64,000 nucleotides of DNA from Roseicella aerolata (lineage in GTDB: Bacteria; Pseudomonadota; Alphaproteobacteria; Acetobacterales; Acetobacteraceae). The position numbers and the translations under genes were made by a program. Positions 52,565 through 61,565 of the stretch are shown in pieces. Below the pieces are notes generated by a model. That model ran no database searches, was not told where the DNA came from, and worked only from the letters and a program-made list of their open reading frames with translations. The first letter of the stretch is position 1. Each line of letters starts with the position of its first letter. The DNA lies in contig NZ_JAJAQI010000023.1 in assembly GCF_020523605.1 (NCBI RefSeq), positions 25,607 to 89,606 of the forward strand. The letters run 5' to 3'.

Positions 52565-53488
52565 ATGGATTTCCGCATCCTTCGCCGCATGGCGCATTTC
52601 CTGGCGGTTGCGGAGGAAGGACATTTCGGCCGGGCCGCCGCCCGGCTCGGCCTCAGCCAGCCGCCGCTCTCGGCCCAGATCCAGGCGCTGGAGGCCGAGC
52701 TGGGCGTCCGGTTGCTGGAGCGGACGCGCAAGGGCGCGCGCCCGACGCGGGAGGGCGAGGCGCTGCTGCCCGTCATCCGCCGCCTGACCGAGGACGCCAA
52801 GCAGGTGGAGCAGCTGGCGCGGGAGCTGCGGGCGGGGCGGCAATTGCCCATGGCGCTGGCCTGCGTCACCTCCGCCCTGTTCGACTTCCTGCCGCCGCTG
52901 GTCCGCGCCATCCGCGACGCGCAGCCGGATACGGCGATGGCGGTGCAGGAGATGGACACGGCGGATGCGGTGGAGGCGCTCCGCCGCGGCGAGGTCGATT
53001 TCGCCCTCGCCCGCATCGACCGTGACCGGCCGCCGCTGCGTGTCCTGCCGCTCGGCGCCGATGCGCTGGTGGCGGCGCTGCCGGAGGGCCATGCGCTGCT
53101 CGGCAGGCCCGGGCCGCTGCCGCTTGCGGCGCTGGCGCGGGAGCCGCTGATGCTGCTGCCGCGCTCCATCAGCCCGGCCTATTTCGACCGCCAGGTCAGC
53201 GCCTGCCGGGAGGCGGGGTTCGAGCCGGTGGCGGTGCGCGAGGTGAGCTCGGCCATGGCGCAGCTCGCCTTCGTCGCGGCCGGGCTCGGCGTGGCGCTGG
53301 TCAGTTCCGGCATGGCGGTGCTGCGGCCGCCCGGCGTCGCCTTCCGGGAGCTGGCGGGGCCGGTCGCCTCGGTCGGCGTCGCGCTGGTCTGGAATGCGGA
53401 GCGGGAGACGGAGGCGGCGCGGCTGGCGGTGCAGGTGGCGAAGCGGGTCTTCCCGCAGGGCGCGGACGACGCGGCGCCGGCCGGCTAG
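52565..53488 (+). CDS. LysR-family transcriptional regulator
   Basis: 307 aa. The winged HTH is at residues 1-60 ([20 protein letters not shown], then [20 protein letters not shown]). The co-inducer domain includes [20 protein letters not shown] and [17 protein letters not shown]. It is divergent from prpD, so the likely target is the prpD-prpC operon, and the ligand may be a methylcitrate-cycle intermediate. Start at 52565; an upstream ATG would place basic shadow residues before the HTH. Confidence 0.9.
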   Translation: MDFRILRRMAHFLAVAEEGHFGRAAARLGLSQPPLSAQIQALEAELGVRLLERTRKGARPTREGEALLPVIRRLTEDAKQVEQLARELRAGRQLPMALACVTSALFDFLPPLVRAIRDAQPDTAMAVQEMDTADAVEALRRGEVDFALARIDRDRPPLRVLPLGADALVAALPEGHALLGRPGPLPLAALAREPLMLLPRSISPAYFDRQVSACREAGFEPVAVREVSSAMAQLAFVAAGLGVALVSSGMAVLRPPGVAFRELAGPVASVGVALVWNAERETEAARLAVQVAKRVFPQGADDAAPAG

Positions 53489-53667
53489 GCGCAAGGGGCA
53501 GGAGCCCGCCGCGGCGCCCTGCGCATCCGGCACGCAATCCGCCAGGCGCCGCGCCCGCCGATGCGGCAGAAGCGGCGGGCGCGGCGCCGGCAGGCGGCCG
53601 GGCCGCATTGGATCGGCCGGCAACCGGGCGTAGGGTCGGACCTTCTTTTTTCGAGCCGGAGAGCGAG

Positions 53668-55056
53668 ATGCCGCCAGCCCCCTTCGATCGCGTGATCCTC
53701 GGCGATGTCGTGCTGCCGGATGCCGTGCTGGCGGATGGCTATGTCGCGGTGCGCGGCGAAGCGATCGCCGCCATCGGCCAGGGCGCGCCGCCGCCGGCCG
53801 CCGAGCTCCTGGACCACAGCGGCATGCTGATCCTGCCCGGCCTGGTGGACGGCCATATGCACACCTCCAGCAGCACCGGCTGGCCGGGGATCGAGGGCGC
53901 CTCCATGTCGGCGGCCGCCGGCGGCGTCACCACCTGCGTGGACATGCCCTATGACGTGCCGCGGCCCGTCACCGATGCCGCGATCTTCCGGGAAAAGGTC
54001 GGGTGGGTGAACCGCACCAGCCATGTGGACATGGCGCTTTATGGCACCATCACCAAGGCGGGGGGCGTGGAGGCGATCGCCGGCCTGGCGGAGGCGGGCG
54101 CCTGCTCCTTCAAGCTCTCTACATATGAGTACGACGCGGTGCGCTTTCCCCGCATCGACCACCCGACCATGCTGGCCGCCTTCCGCGAGATCGCGAAGAC
54201 CGGCCTGATGTGCGCCATCCACAACGAGGACCAGGAGCTGGTCGAGCGGCTGACGGCGGAGGCGAAGGCGGCCGGGCGGTGCGACCCGATCATGCATGCC
54301 CGCACCCGCCCGGCCCTGGCGGAGAGCATGGCCGACCTCGAGATCTTCGAGATGGCGCTGGAGACGGGCTGCCACGTCCACATCGCCCATTCCTCCATCG
54401 CCCGCGGCTTCGAACTGGCCGAGGTCTTCCGCCGGAGCGGCGCCAAGACCTCGGGCGAGGCCTGCATCCAGTATCTCTGCATGACCGAGGAGGACCTGGT
54501 CCGGCTGGAGGGCTTCGGGAAGTGCAACCCGCCCTTCCGGACGGCGGAGGAGGTGGAGCGGATGTGGGCGGCGCTGGTCGCCGGGAAGGTCGCCTATGTC
54601 TCGACCGACCACGCGCCCTGGCCGCGGGAGCGGAAGCTCTACAAGGGGGACATCTTCGCCCCCGGCGCCGGCCTGACGGGCCTGCAGAGCTTCGCGCCAC
54701 TGATGTACAGCCTGCTGGCCGAGCGTGGCCTGCCGCCGACCCTGATGGCGCTGTACTGCGCCGAGCGGCCGGCGCGCTTCCATGGCCTGTTCCCGAAGAA
54801 AGGCGCCATCCGCATCGGCGGCGACGCCGACTTGTGCGTGCTGGAGCGGGGCGAGTTCACCTTCGACGCGCGGGACATCCGCGACCGGGAGGATGCGCGC
54901 TGGTCCCCCTATGACGGCCGGGCGATGCAGGCGCGGGTGGCGGCGACCTATCTGCGCGGCGCCTGCATATGGGACGGGGCGGAGGTGCGGGCGAAGCCGG
55001 GCACGGGGCGCTTCGTGCCGCGGCAGCATGGGGAGACCAGGCTGGGCGAGGGCTGA
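53668..55056 (+). CDS. Dihydropyrimidinase/hydantoinase/allantoinase-like amidohydrolase
   Basis: Cyclic-amide hydrolase of the dihydroorotase superfamily, 462 aa. The binuclear metal site is complete: HMH (63 and 65) in GLVDGHMHTSS, carbamylatable Lys149 in SFKLSTYE, His185 in HNEDQE, a His in HIAHSS (238/241) and Asp314 in STDHAPWP. The start at 53668 follows GGAGAGCG. Downstream lie two carbamoyl-amide hydrolases and a racemase-like gene, so ring opening of a hydantoin- or dihydropyrimidine-type compound is the best guess. Allantoinase cannot be excluded. Confidence 0.9.
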   Translation: MPPAPFDRVILGDVVLPDAVLADGYVAVRGEAIAAIGQGAPPPAAELLDHSGMLILPGLVDGHMHTSSSTGWPGIEGASMSAAAGGVTTCVDMPYDVPRPVTDAAIFREKVGWVNRTSHVDMALYGTITKAGGVEAIAGLAEAGACSFKLSTYEYDAVRFPRIDHPTMLAAFREIAKTGLMCAIHNEDQELVERLTAEAKAAGRCDPIMHARTRPALAESMADLEIFEMALETGCHVHIAHSSIARGFELAEVFRRSGAKTSGEACIQYLCMTEEDLVRLEGFGKCNPPFRTAEEVERMWAALVAGKVAYVSTDHAPWPRERKLYKGDIFAPGAGLTGLQSFAPLMYSLLAERGLPPTLMALYCAERPARFHGLFPKKGAIRIGGDADLCVLERGEFTFDARDIRDREDARWSPYDGRAMQARVAATYLRGACIWDGAEVRAKPGTGRFVPRQHGETRLGEG

Positions 55057-55158
55057 GCGACGGGCGGCGGTGCGGCAGGCCATCCGACGCGGTGGCTTGG
55101 CGGCGCCGCCCGGCCGGTGCATTCCAGGCAGGACGATCCTGACGGCCGGAGCCCGCCC

Positions 55159-56106
55159 ATGTCCCGCATCCTCCGCATCGCCGGCGCCCAGATGGGCCCC
55201 AACCAGCGCGCCGAGAGCCGCGCCGCCATCCTCGCCCGCATGATCAGCCTGCTGGAGCAGGCGGCGGCGCAGGGCGCGAAGCTGGTGGTCTTCCCCGAAC
55301 TCGCCTTCACCACCTTCTTCCCGCGCTGGCCGATGGACCGGGACAGCCCGGAGCTGCTGGCCTGCTTCGAGACGGCGATGCCGAACCCGCAGGTGCAGCC
55401 GCTCTTCGACCGGGCGAAGGCGCTCGGGGTCGGCTTCTATGTCGGCTATGCCGAGCTGACGCCGGACGGCCAGCGCTTCAACAGCGCCGTCACGGTCGGG
55501 CCGGATGGCACCATCCTCTTCAAGTACCGCAAGATCCACCTGCCCGGCTCGGACCGGGTGAAGGAGGGCCAGCGCTACCAGCAGTTGGAGAAGATGTATT
55601 TCCAATACGGCGACATGGGCTTCCCCGCGGCGCGCGGCCCGGCCGAATGGGGCGCGCCGGTGCTCGGCATGCTGATCTGCAACGACCGCCGCTGGCCGGA
55701 AGGCTGGCGCGTGCTCGGCCTGCAGGGGGCGGAGCTGGTCATGGTGGGATACAACTCCGCGGCCTATGACCCGAATGGCGGCGAGGGCGAGAGCGCCGAG
55801 CTCCGCACCTTCCACTCCACCCTGGCGGCGCAGGCCAACGCCTATATGAATGCGACCTGGGCGGTGACAGTGGCGAAGGCGGGCGTCGAGGACGGCGCCG
55901 GGCTGATCGGTGGCTCCTGCATCGTCGATCCGAACGGGATCGTGGTGGCGCAGGCGAAAACGCTGGGCGACGAGGTGATCCTCGCCGATGTGGACTTCGA
56001 CGCCTGCCGCCAGGGCAAGGAGAAGATGTTCAACTTCGCGGCGCACCGGCGCCCGCAATGGTACGGGCCGATCACCGGCCAGGTCGGCGCGACGCCGCCC
56101 GCCTGA
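55159..56106 (+). CDS. N-carbamoyl-D-amino acid hydrolase-like nitrilase, copy 1
   Basis: Nitrilase-superfamily amidase, 315 aa. The triad is Glu47 (VVFPELAFTTFF), Lys125 (KYRKIHLPG) and Cys174 (LICNDRRWPEGWR). The CNDRRWP context and length are those of D-carbamoylase, which releases D-amino acids from N-carbamoyl derivatives made by hydantoinase. It follows the hydantoinase gene by 102 bases on the same strand. It is clearly paralogous to the copy at 57742-58707. Confidence 0.9.
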   Translation: MSRILRIAGAQMGPNQRAESRAAILARMISLLEQAAAQGAKLVVFPELAFTTFFPRWPMDRDSPELLACFETAMPNPQVQPLFDRAKALGVGFYVGYAELTPDGQRFNSAVTVGPDGTILFKYRKIHLPGSDRVKEGQRYQQLEKMYFQYGDMGFPAARGPAEWGAPVLGMLICNDRRWPEGWRVLGLQGAELVMVGYNSAAYDPNGGEGESAELRTFHSTLAAQANAYMNATWAVTVAKAGVEDGAGLIGGSCIVDPNGIVVAQAKTLGDEVILADVDFDACRQGKEKMFNFAAHRRPQWYGPITGQVGATPPA

Positions 56107-56572
56107 CCGGCTTCATCCCGGCAGGCAGCCTGTCTCGACGTCTTCCCGCTGCCGCAGGGACAGGGGTGGTTGCGGCCGGTATCGCAGCAGGGCTCGGCGC
56201 GGGCTCCGGCCGCGCCTCCCAGAGCCCCGCCCGGGTGGGAGGGGGTTCGGGGCAGGCGCGGGCCCTGGCATCCGCGACCGCTCCTGCCGGATCCGGTGCC
56301 AGCCATCGCATAGGCCGGTCATCGAACCTCGCCGGCGCATCCCCGATCGGCACGAAGCCCTGCCGGGCCGGCAGGGCCATCCCGTCCCAGGCCGGTGGCC
56401 CTGGCAGGACACAAGGCCCTTCGCCGCCGGAGCCGCGCCGATACCGGGCGGTCCGGGCGCCTTCGAGCGGGGCACTTTCCCCATCGATAGGGAGCACGCC
56501 CTCCCGGACCTGCCGGTCCTCCGCGGGATTCCGCCAGGGCGCGCCGCATGGCTTGGCCGAGGGTGCCCTGCC

Positions 56573-57556
56573 CTACTCCACCCGGATATCGGCCTTGCGG
56601 ATCACCGGCTCCCAGCGCCGGCTGTCCTCCTCGATGATGTGGGCGAGGGTGGCGCCCTCGGCGAAGCTCGCCTCGATCCCCCGCGCGGCAAGGGCGGCGC
56701 GGCCCTCCGGCGTGTCCACCGCCTGGCGCGCCGCGGCCTCCAGCTTCCGGCGGATCGGCTCCGGCAGGCCGGCCGGCGCCAGCACCGCGCCCCAATTGTC
56801 CACGGCATAGCCAGGCAGCCCGGCGGCCTCGGCGACGGTCGGCACGCCGGGCATCAGCGGGCTGGCCTGTCCGGCCAGGCTGCCCAGCGCCCGCAGGCGG
56901 CCGGCCTTGATCAGCTCATCCACCGCCGAGAGCGGGGCGGAGACCAGCTCCACCTCCCCGCTCACCGCCGCCGTCACGGCCGGGCCGGTGCCGCGGTAGT
57001 GCACATGCGTCAGCCGGCCGCCCGACATCGCGTCCATCAGCTCGGCGCTCACATGGGTGATGGTGCCGAGGCCGGGGGTGCCGTGGTTCAGCAGGCCGGG
57101 CTGGCGGCGGGTGATCTCCACCACCTCCCTGAGGTCCTTCGCCTGCAGCTTCGGGCCGCCGGCGATCAGCGTCGGGGCGAGGGCCACCTTCGCCACCGGC
57201 ATCAGGTCCCGCCGCAGGTCGAAGGGCAGCGTCCGGTAGACGAATTGGTTGACGACGACGGTGTTGAAGACGGTGACGAGGGTATAGCCGTCCGGCGCCG
57301 CCTTCGCGACCGCATCCGTGCCGATATTGCCGCCGGCGCCCGAGCGGTTCTCGGGCACCACGGGCTGGCCCAGCGCCTCGCCCATCCGCTGCGCCAGCAG
57401 GCGGCCGAGGATGTCGCTGCCGCCCCCCGGCGGGAAGGGGATGACCATCTTGAGCGGACGGTTGGGGAAATCCCCGCCTGGCGTCCCTTGGGCGATGGCG
57501 GGGGCGGCGAGCGCGCTGCCGGCGAGCGTCAGCGTGGCGCGGCGGGTGATGGGCAT
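56573..57556 (-). CDS. TctC/Bug solute-binding receptor
   Basis: Periplasmic receptor, 327 aa, placed in opposite orientation between the two carbamoylase genes. A signal (ITRRATLTLAGSALAAPAIA) is followed by NRPLKMVIPFPPGGGSDILG, VVPENRSGAGGNIG and THVHYRGTGPAVTAAVSGE. Start 57556. It may deliver the carbamoyl or cyclic amide substrate of the neighbouring enzymes (inference). About 470 bases of GC-rich sequence without a gene separate it from carbamoylase copy 1. Confidence 0.92.
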   Translation of the reverse strand: MPITRRATLTLAGSALAAPAIAQGTPGGDFPNRPLKMVIPFPPGGGSDILGRLLAQRMGEALGQPVVPENRSGAGGNIGTDAVAKAAPDGYTLVTVFNTVVVNQFVYRTLPFDLRRDLMPVAKVALAPTLIAGGPKLQAKDLREVVEITRRQPGLLNHGTPGLGTITHVSAELMDAMSGGRLTHVHYRGTGPAVTAAVSGEVELVSAPLSAVDELIKAGRLRALGSLAGQASPLMPGVPTVAEAAGLPGYAVDNWGAVLAPAGLPEPIRRKLEAAARQAVDTPEGRAALAARGIEASFAEGATLAHIIEEDSRRWEPVIRKADIRVE

Positions 57557-57741
57557 CGGGGGTCCTCCTCGGCGGCGCGGTTTGCCCGATGCGCGCGCGG
57601 CTGTCACGCCGGTGGCCCGGTTCCGGGTCCGGTCGTCCTCATGGCCGGGCGATCATTCCATCCGGCGGCGGGGGCGAGGCCCTCCCCGCGCCCCGGCCCC
57701 GCGACTAGCATCCACGCCACCACAGCCTGGGACTCGCCCGC

Positions 57742-58707
57742 ATGCCACGCCGCCTCACCCTCGCCGCCGCCCAGCTCGGCCCCATCCAGCGCGCCGAGGG
57801 GCGCGAGGTCGCTGTCGGGCGCATGGTCCGGCTGATGGAGATCGCGCATCGCCGCGGCGCGGAGGTGGTGGTCTTCCCCGAACTGGCGCTGACCACCTTC
57901 TTCCCCCGCTGGTACGAGGAGGATCTCGCGGCGGCGGACCAGTGGTTCGAGACGGCGATGCCCTCCAACGCCACCGCCCCGCTCTTCGAGGCGGCGCGCA
58001 GATACGGGATAGGCTTCCACCTGGGCTATGCCGAGAAGACGCCGGAGGGCCGGCGCTTCAACACCGCCATCTATGTGCATCCCTCGGGCGAGGTGGTGCT
58101 GAAGTACCGCAAGGTCCACCTGCCCGGGCATGCCGAGTATGCGCCCACGCGCCACGTGCAGCACCTGGAGAAGCGCTATTTCGAGGTGGGCGATCTGGGC
58201 TTCCCCGTGGTTCGCGCGCCGGTCGGGGAGACGCAGGCCAATATCGGCATGATGATCTGCAACGACCGCCGCTGGCCGGAAGCTTGGCGGGTGCTCGGCC
58301 TGCAGCAGGTCGAGCTGGTCATGCTCGGTTACAACACACCGAGCCTCAACATGGAGAACCGGGGCTTCGAGGCGCATCACCTGCGCGTCTTCCACAGCCA
58401 TCTCTCGATCCAGGCCGGCTGCTACCAGAATGCCTGCTTCGCCGCCGGGGTCGCCAAGGCGGGGGTGGAGGACGGGCATGAGCTGTTCGGCCATTCCATC
58501 ATCGTCAACCCGCAGGGCGAGATCATGGCCCAGGCGACGAGTTGGGATGACGAGCTAATCATCGCGGATTGCGACCTTTCCATGTGCGAGTTGGGCCGCG
58601 GCACGATCTTCAACTTCGCCGCCCATCGCCGGCCGGAGGCCTATGGGCGCATCACCGGCCAGGTCGGCAGCGTCGCGCCGCCGGTCTGGTCGCCCGCCCA
58701 CGGCTGA
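57742..58707 (+). CDS. N-carbamoyl-D-amino acid hydrolase-like nitrilase, copy 2
   Basis: Nitrilase-fold amidase, 321 aa, with Glu47 (VVFPELALTTFF), Lys124 (KYRKVHLPG) and Cys173 (MICNDRRWPEAWR). It aligns without large gaps with copy 1 (for example FNFAAHRRP and ITGQVG at both C-termini), so they derive from a duplication. Differences cluster around residues 130-165, which in this family line the substrate pocket, so substrate preference may have split. Confidence 0.9.
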   Translation: MPRRLTLAAAQLGPIQRAEGREVAVGRMVRLMEIAHRRGAEVVVFPELALTTFFPRWYEEDLAAADQWFETAMPSNATAPLFEAARRYGIGFHLGYAEKTPEGRRFNTAIYVHPSGEVVLKYRKVHLPGHAEYAPTRHVQHLEKRYFEVGDLGFPVVRAPVGETQANIGMMICNDRRWPEAWRVLGLQQVELVMLGYNTPSLNMENRGFEAHHLRVFHSHLSIQAGCYQNACFAAGVAKAGVEDGHELFGHSIIVNPQGEIMAQATSWDDELIIADCDLSMCELGRGTIFNFAAHRRPEAYGRITGQVGSVAPPVWSPAHG

Positions 58708-58788
58708 TAATTCCTGCGGCCTCGGTCGCCGGCGCCGCTTCCGGCGGCTTGGCTGCGCGCCATGGGGCACGGCGCCCATCCGGACGCT

Positions 58789-58807
58789 CAGCCGCCTGTG
58801 GCGGCTG
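58789..58807 (+). terminator. Terminator after carbamoylase copy 2
   Basis: CAGCCGCC, loop TGT, GGCGGCTG: perfect eight-base stem about 80 bases past the stop. Confidence 0.55.
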
Positions 58808-59092
58808 CAGGTCAGCCGTTATGCGGCCTGATATGAGCATGGGCCCGCGGCTGCGGGCTGCATGCCCCGGACCCTGCGCACGGCTCCCGAGGCCGCCGCG
58901 CCACGGAAAGTTGATACGGTTTCATCATGGGTGGCCGCCCCGCCGGGCTGCCCTGGCGCAGCACCCCCGGCACTTCCACCACCCCACTTGTCGCAACCCT
59001 GGGTTTAATCGTTAATAATTCATCAGCCATTGGTTGTGAGAACCGACCATGGCTCGCGATGCCGCGAGTCCTCCCGGCGGAGGATGGTACAG
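58808..59092. other. Leader region of the RTX gene
   Basis: No gene. It becomes AT-rich toward 59000-59035 (TTAATCGTTAATAATTCATC), unlike the rest of the window, and contains the promoter candidate below. Confidence 0.5.
58988..59016 (+). promoter_or_regulatory. Sigma-70-like promoter of the RTX gene
   Basis: TTGTCG (58988-58993), 17 bases, GTTAAT (59011-59016), within an AT-rich island. Each box matches four of six consensus bases. The 5' leader would be about 70 bases. Confidence 0.4.
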
Positions 59093-59962
59093 ATGGGTGA
59101 TTTCGCGTCGGTTATCGGATCCGGCCCCATTCTCGGGTTGGACGACATCCCGGGCAACCTGGATGCCTACTACAAGATCGTCTCGGCCAACATCGATCTC
59201 GATCTCTCGGGGCATACCGGCTCGAACATCATCGATGCGCGCGACAACGTCTTCGATGTCGCGGTCACCGCCGGGTCCGGCAATGACGCCATGTGGGGCG
59301 GCTCCGGCGACGATACCTTCGCGGGCGGCAAGGGCGCCGATACGCTGCTCGGCAATGCCGGGGACGACGTGCTGTCGGGCGGCGACGGCTCCGACCTGAT
59401 CAATGGCGGCCGGGGTGACGACACGATCGACGGCGATGCCGGCGATGACACCCTGTTCGGCGAGGCCGGCAGCGACCTGATGAACGGCGGCAAGGGCGAC
59501 GACGCGCTGGATGGCGGCCGCGGCGACGACCTGCTGCTGGGCGACAAGGGCGACGACCGCATCTTCGGCGATTACGGCGACGACACGCTGCAGGGCGGCG
59601 ACGGCAGCGACCTGCTCCATGGCGGGTTCGGCGATGATGCGCTGTTCGGCGACAAGGGCGATGACACGCTGATCGGCGGATTCGGAGACGACACCCTGGC
59701 CGGCGGCAAGGGCAGCGATACCTTCGTCTTCGAGAGCGGATTCGGCGACGACGTGATCGACGACTTCAGCGGCAAGGACCAGATCTGGCTGTCGGCGAAC
59801 ATCAACAACTCGGGCATCAGCAATGCCCGCGACGTGGCGCAGTTCGTCTCCGGCGATGCCAGCTACACCACGATCCGGATCGGCGAGGACAGCATCCGGC
59901 TGGAGGGCGTCGGCAAGGACGATTTCCTGCAGCACCTGACGAGCTGGGTGAAGGTCATCTGA
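59093..59962 (+). CDS. RTX calcium-binding repeat protein
   Basis: A 289-aa acidic protein with no Sec signal, probably exported by a type I system through its C-terminal region. Residues 60-212 are 17 consecutive nonapeptides of the GGxGxDxLx type (GGSGDDTFA, GGKGADTLL, GNAGDDVLS and so on), which fold as a calcium-loaded beta-roll. The C-terminal part resembles the usual cap (DTFVFESGFGDDVIDDFSGK, DQIWL). No catalytic domain is visible, so it may be a structural or adhesive surface protein. Start 59093 has GGAGG nine bases upstream; ATG 59084 is possible. No T1SS genes are adjacent. Confidence 0.88.
   Translation: MGDFASVIGSGPILGLDDIPGNLDAYYKIVSANIDLDLSGHTGSNIIDARDNVFDVAVTAGSGNDAMWGGSGDDTFAGGKGADTLLGNAGDDVLSGGDGSDLINGGRGDDTIDGDAGDDTLFGEAGSDLMNGGKGDDALDGGRGDDLLLGDKGDDRIFGDYGDDTLQGGDGSDLLHGGFGDDALFGDKGDDTLIGGFGDDTLAGGKGSDTFVFESGFGDDVIDDFSGKDQIWLSANINNSGISNARDVAQFVSGDASYTTIRIGEDSIRLEGVGKDDFLQHLTSWVKVI
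59270..59728 (+). repeat. 27-bp coding repeats (RTX nonapeptides)
   Basis: Seventeen diverged 27-bp units encoding the calcium-binding nonapeptides. Divergent at DNA level, so not a recent expansion. Confidence 0.85.
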
Positions 59963-59971
59963 CCCGGACCT

Positions 59972-60017
59972 GCAGCGGATTGCGTTCGGAACCGAACGCC
60001 AATCCGCCGCAGGTCAT
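59972..60017 (+). repeat. Palindromic repeat, hairpin-1 half copy
   Basis: GCGGATTGCGTTCGG (59975-59989), loop AA, CCGAACG-C-CAATCCGC (59992-60007): a nearly perfect 15-base stem, followed by the linker AGGTCATTGC. It begins ten bases past the RTX stop and may act as its terminator. Confidence 0.75.
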
Positions 60018-60315
60018 TGCCCTCGGCGCGGGGTCATACCGCCCCGCCAGAATGCCGGCGCATGGCTGCGGCCCCGGGCGCCGGTGCCGCCTGCGGCGGC
60101 CTGGCTGCGCGGCACGAGCCGCGGGCCGCATTCCGGGCCCCCAACGCGGCCTCAGTCGCCGATGGCGGCTGCAAGCCCGGATCCACCCCGGTCGGGATCA
60201 CGCCTTTTCTGTGATCTGCTCCGGCCACCAGCCTGAAGGGTGCCGGCAACCGCAGGGGGACCGGCGCGCTGCCATGCTTGTGGCACCGGCCCCCGCCGGC
60301 GCCGGGGACCCTGCC
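60018..60315. other. Gene-free stretch before the small secreted protein
   Basis: About 300 bases. Segment 60078-60176 resembles 58728-58812 and, more weakly, 33776-33846 (all contain a CCTGGCTGCGCGGC-like core and a GGCGGCTGCA end). It may be a third, weaker dispersed repeat family. No gene. Confidence 0.4.
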
Positions 60316-60618
60316 ATGCGCCGACTGCCGCTGTTGTTCGCCCTGCTCTCGCCCGCCCTCCTCGCGCCCGGGCTGCTCCGCGCCGAGACCCCGGCCGAAC
60401 GTGCCTCCCGCCAGTTGCAGCAGGGCCTCAGCCAGGACCGTGCGGCCGAGGCCGGGCAGCCGGAAGGCCCGCCGCCCGCGGCGACGCCGCCAAGGGTGCG
60501 CGCGATGGAGGCCGATCGCCGCTCGCTGCAGCCCGATATCGGCCGACCGGAGCAGACCGGCCTGCCCCCCACGGCCGGCGAGCGCGGGACCCTCGGCGGC
60601 CGCAACCCGCAGCGCTGA
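60316..60618 (+). CDS. Small secreted protein of unknown function
   Basis: A 100-aa ORF. Signal peptide MRRLPLLFALLSPALLAPGL, cleavage near LRAET. The mature part is short, polar and proline-rich (ASRQLQQGLSQDRAAEAGQP) with no cysteine and no known domain. It converges with the racemase-like gene, 13 bases apart. The signal peptide is the main reason to call it real. Confidence 0.55.
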   Translation: MRRLPLLFALLSPALLAPGLLRAETPAERASRQLQQGLSQDRAAEAGQPEGPPPAATPPRVRAMEADRRSLQPDIGRPEQTGLPPTAGERGTLGGRNPQR

Positions 60619-60631
60619 CGCGGGCGGCTGC

Positions 60632-61318
60632 CTATCGCATCGCCGGCGCGCCGGCCCCGGCATGGCCGGACGCCGCGGACAGCGCCGCAAGCACCGCCAT
60701 GGCGCCGGCCGCGCGGCAGGGCTCGATCACCGGCAGGCCGGCGGCATCCTCCGCCGCGGCGACATGGCGGGCCATGCCGGTGCAGCCCAGCACGATCGCC
60801 TCCGCCCCGCCCGCCGCCAGGGCCCGTGCCGCCGCGGCGATGCGCGCGCGCGGCGCGACCGGGTCGGTCAGCACCTCCATCGGCAGGTTCAGCGGCTCCC
60901 ACCCCGCCAGCCGCGCCTCCAGCCCCATGACCTGCAGGGCGCGGCGCTGGCGGGCCCGGCTCGCCTCGACGAAGCCGATGACGCCGAAGCGCTCGGCGCG
61001 CGTCAGCGCGGCGGCGACGGCGCAGCGGAACATGCCGAGCACCGGCCGGGCGGTCGCGGCCCGCACCGCCTCCAGCCCCGGATCGGAGACGCAGGCGATG
61101 ACATAGACGGCGGCTTGCTCCCGCTCCACCAAGCGGCACAGCGGCAGGGCGACGGAATGCCAGTCCTCCCAGCTCGCGATCGCCGGCGGCCCGTCCGGCA
61201 GGTGCGTGACCTCCAGCGCGAGGCCGGGCGGCAGCGGCAGCGGCGCCAGCGCCGCCCCGATGCCCTCGGTGCAGGAGTGGGAGGCGTTGGGGTTGATGAC
61301 CAGGATGCGCTCTGACAT
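60632..61318 (-). CDS. Asp/Glu/hydantoin racemase family protein
   Basis: 228 aa. Two-cysteine racemase: Cys76 (VIACVSDPG) and Cys179 (VLGCTGMA), close to the C76/C181 pair reported for hydantoin racemases. The N-terminus RILVINPNASHSCTEGIGAA is the family start. With the hydantoinase and D-carbamoylase genes 2-7 kb upstream it could complete a hydantoin-to-D-amino-acid pathway. An Asp or Glu racemase role remains possible. Start at 61318. Confidence 0.85.
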   Translation of the reverse strand: MSERILVINPNASHSCTEGIGAALAPLPLPPGLALEVTHLPDGPPAIASWEDWHSVALPLCRLVEREQAAVYVIACVSDPGLEAVRAATARPVLGMFRCAVAAALTRAERFGVIGFVEASRARQRRALQVMGLEARLAGWEPLNLPMEVLTDPVAPRARIAAAARALAAGGAEAIVLGCTGMARHVAAAEDAAGLPVIEPCRAAGAMAVLAALSAASGHAGAGAPAMR

Positions 61319-61565
61319 GCGCGGCAGGGTCGCCCTGCCCTGCCACGGCATGCAAGCCCCACCCGCCCGCGGCGGGTGGGGAACGCAGGGCGGTGCCGCG
61401 GCGCTTGATCCCGGGTGGGTGGCAGGCCGATATTGCGTCGCACAACGCGCCCCGGGCCCGGCCGGGCCCGAGGGCGGCGTGGCCAGGCGCACGGCCGGAG
61501 CGCCGCCGCGAGGCCACCAATGAAAGGACGGGCCGCGGCCCCGGCCGCCGCCCAGGAGAACCGCC

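Noticed and set aside
53485..56058. A minus-strand frame of 857 codons antisense to the hydantoinase and carbamoylase
   Set aside because: Shadow of two catalytically intact enzymes on the plus strand.
59270..59728. CRISPR or satellite repeat
   Set aside because: The 27-bp periodicity is explained by RTX nonapeptides in a clear reading frame.
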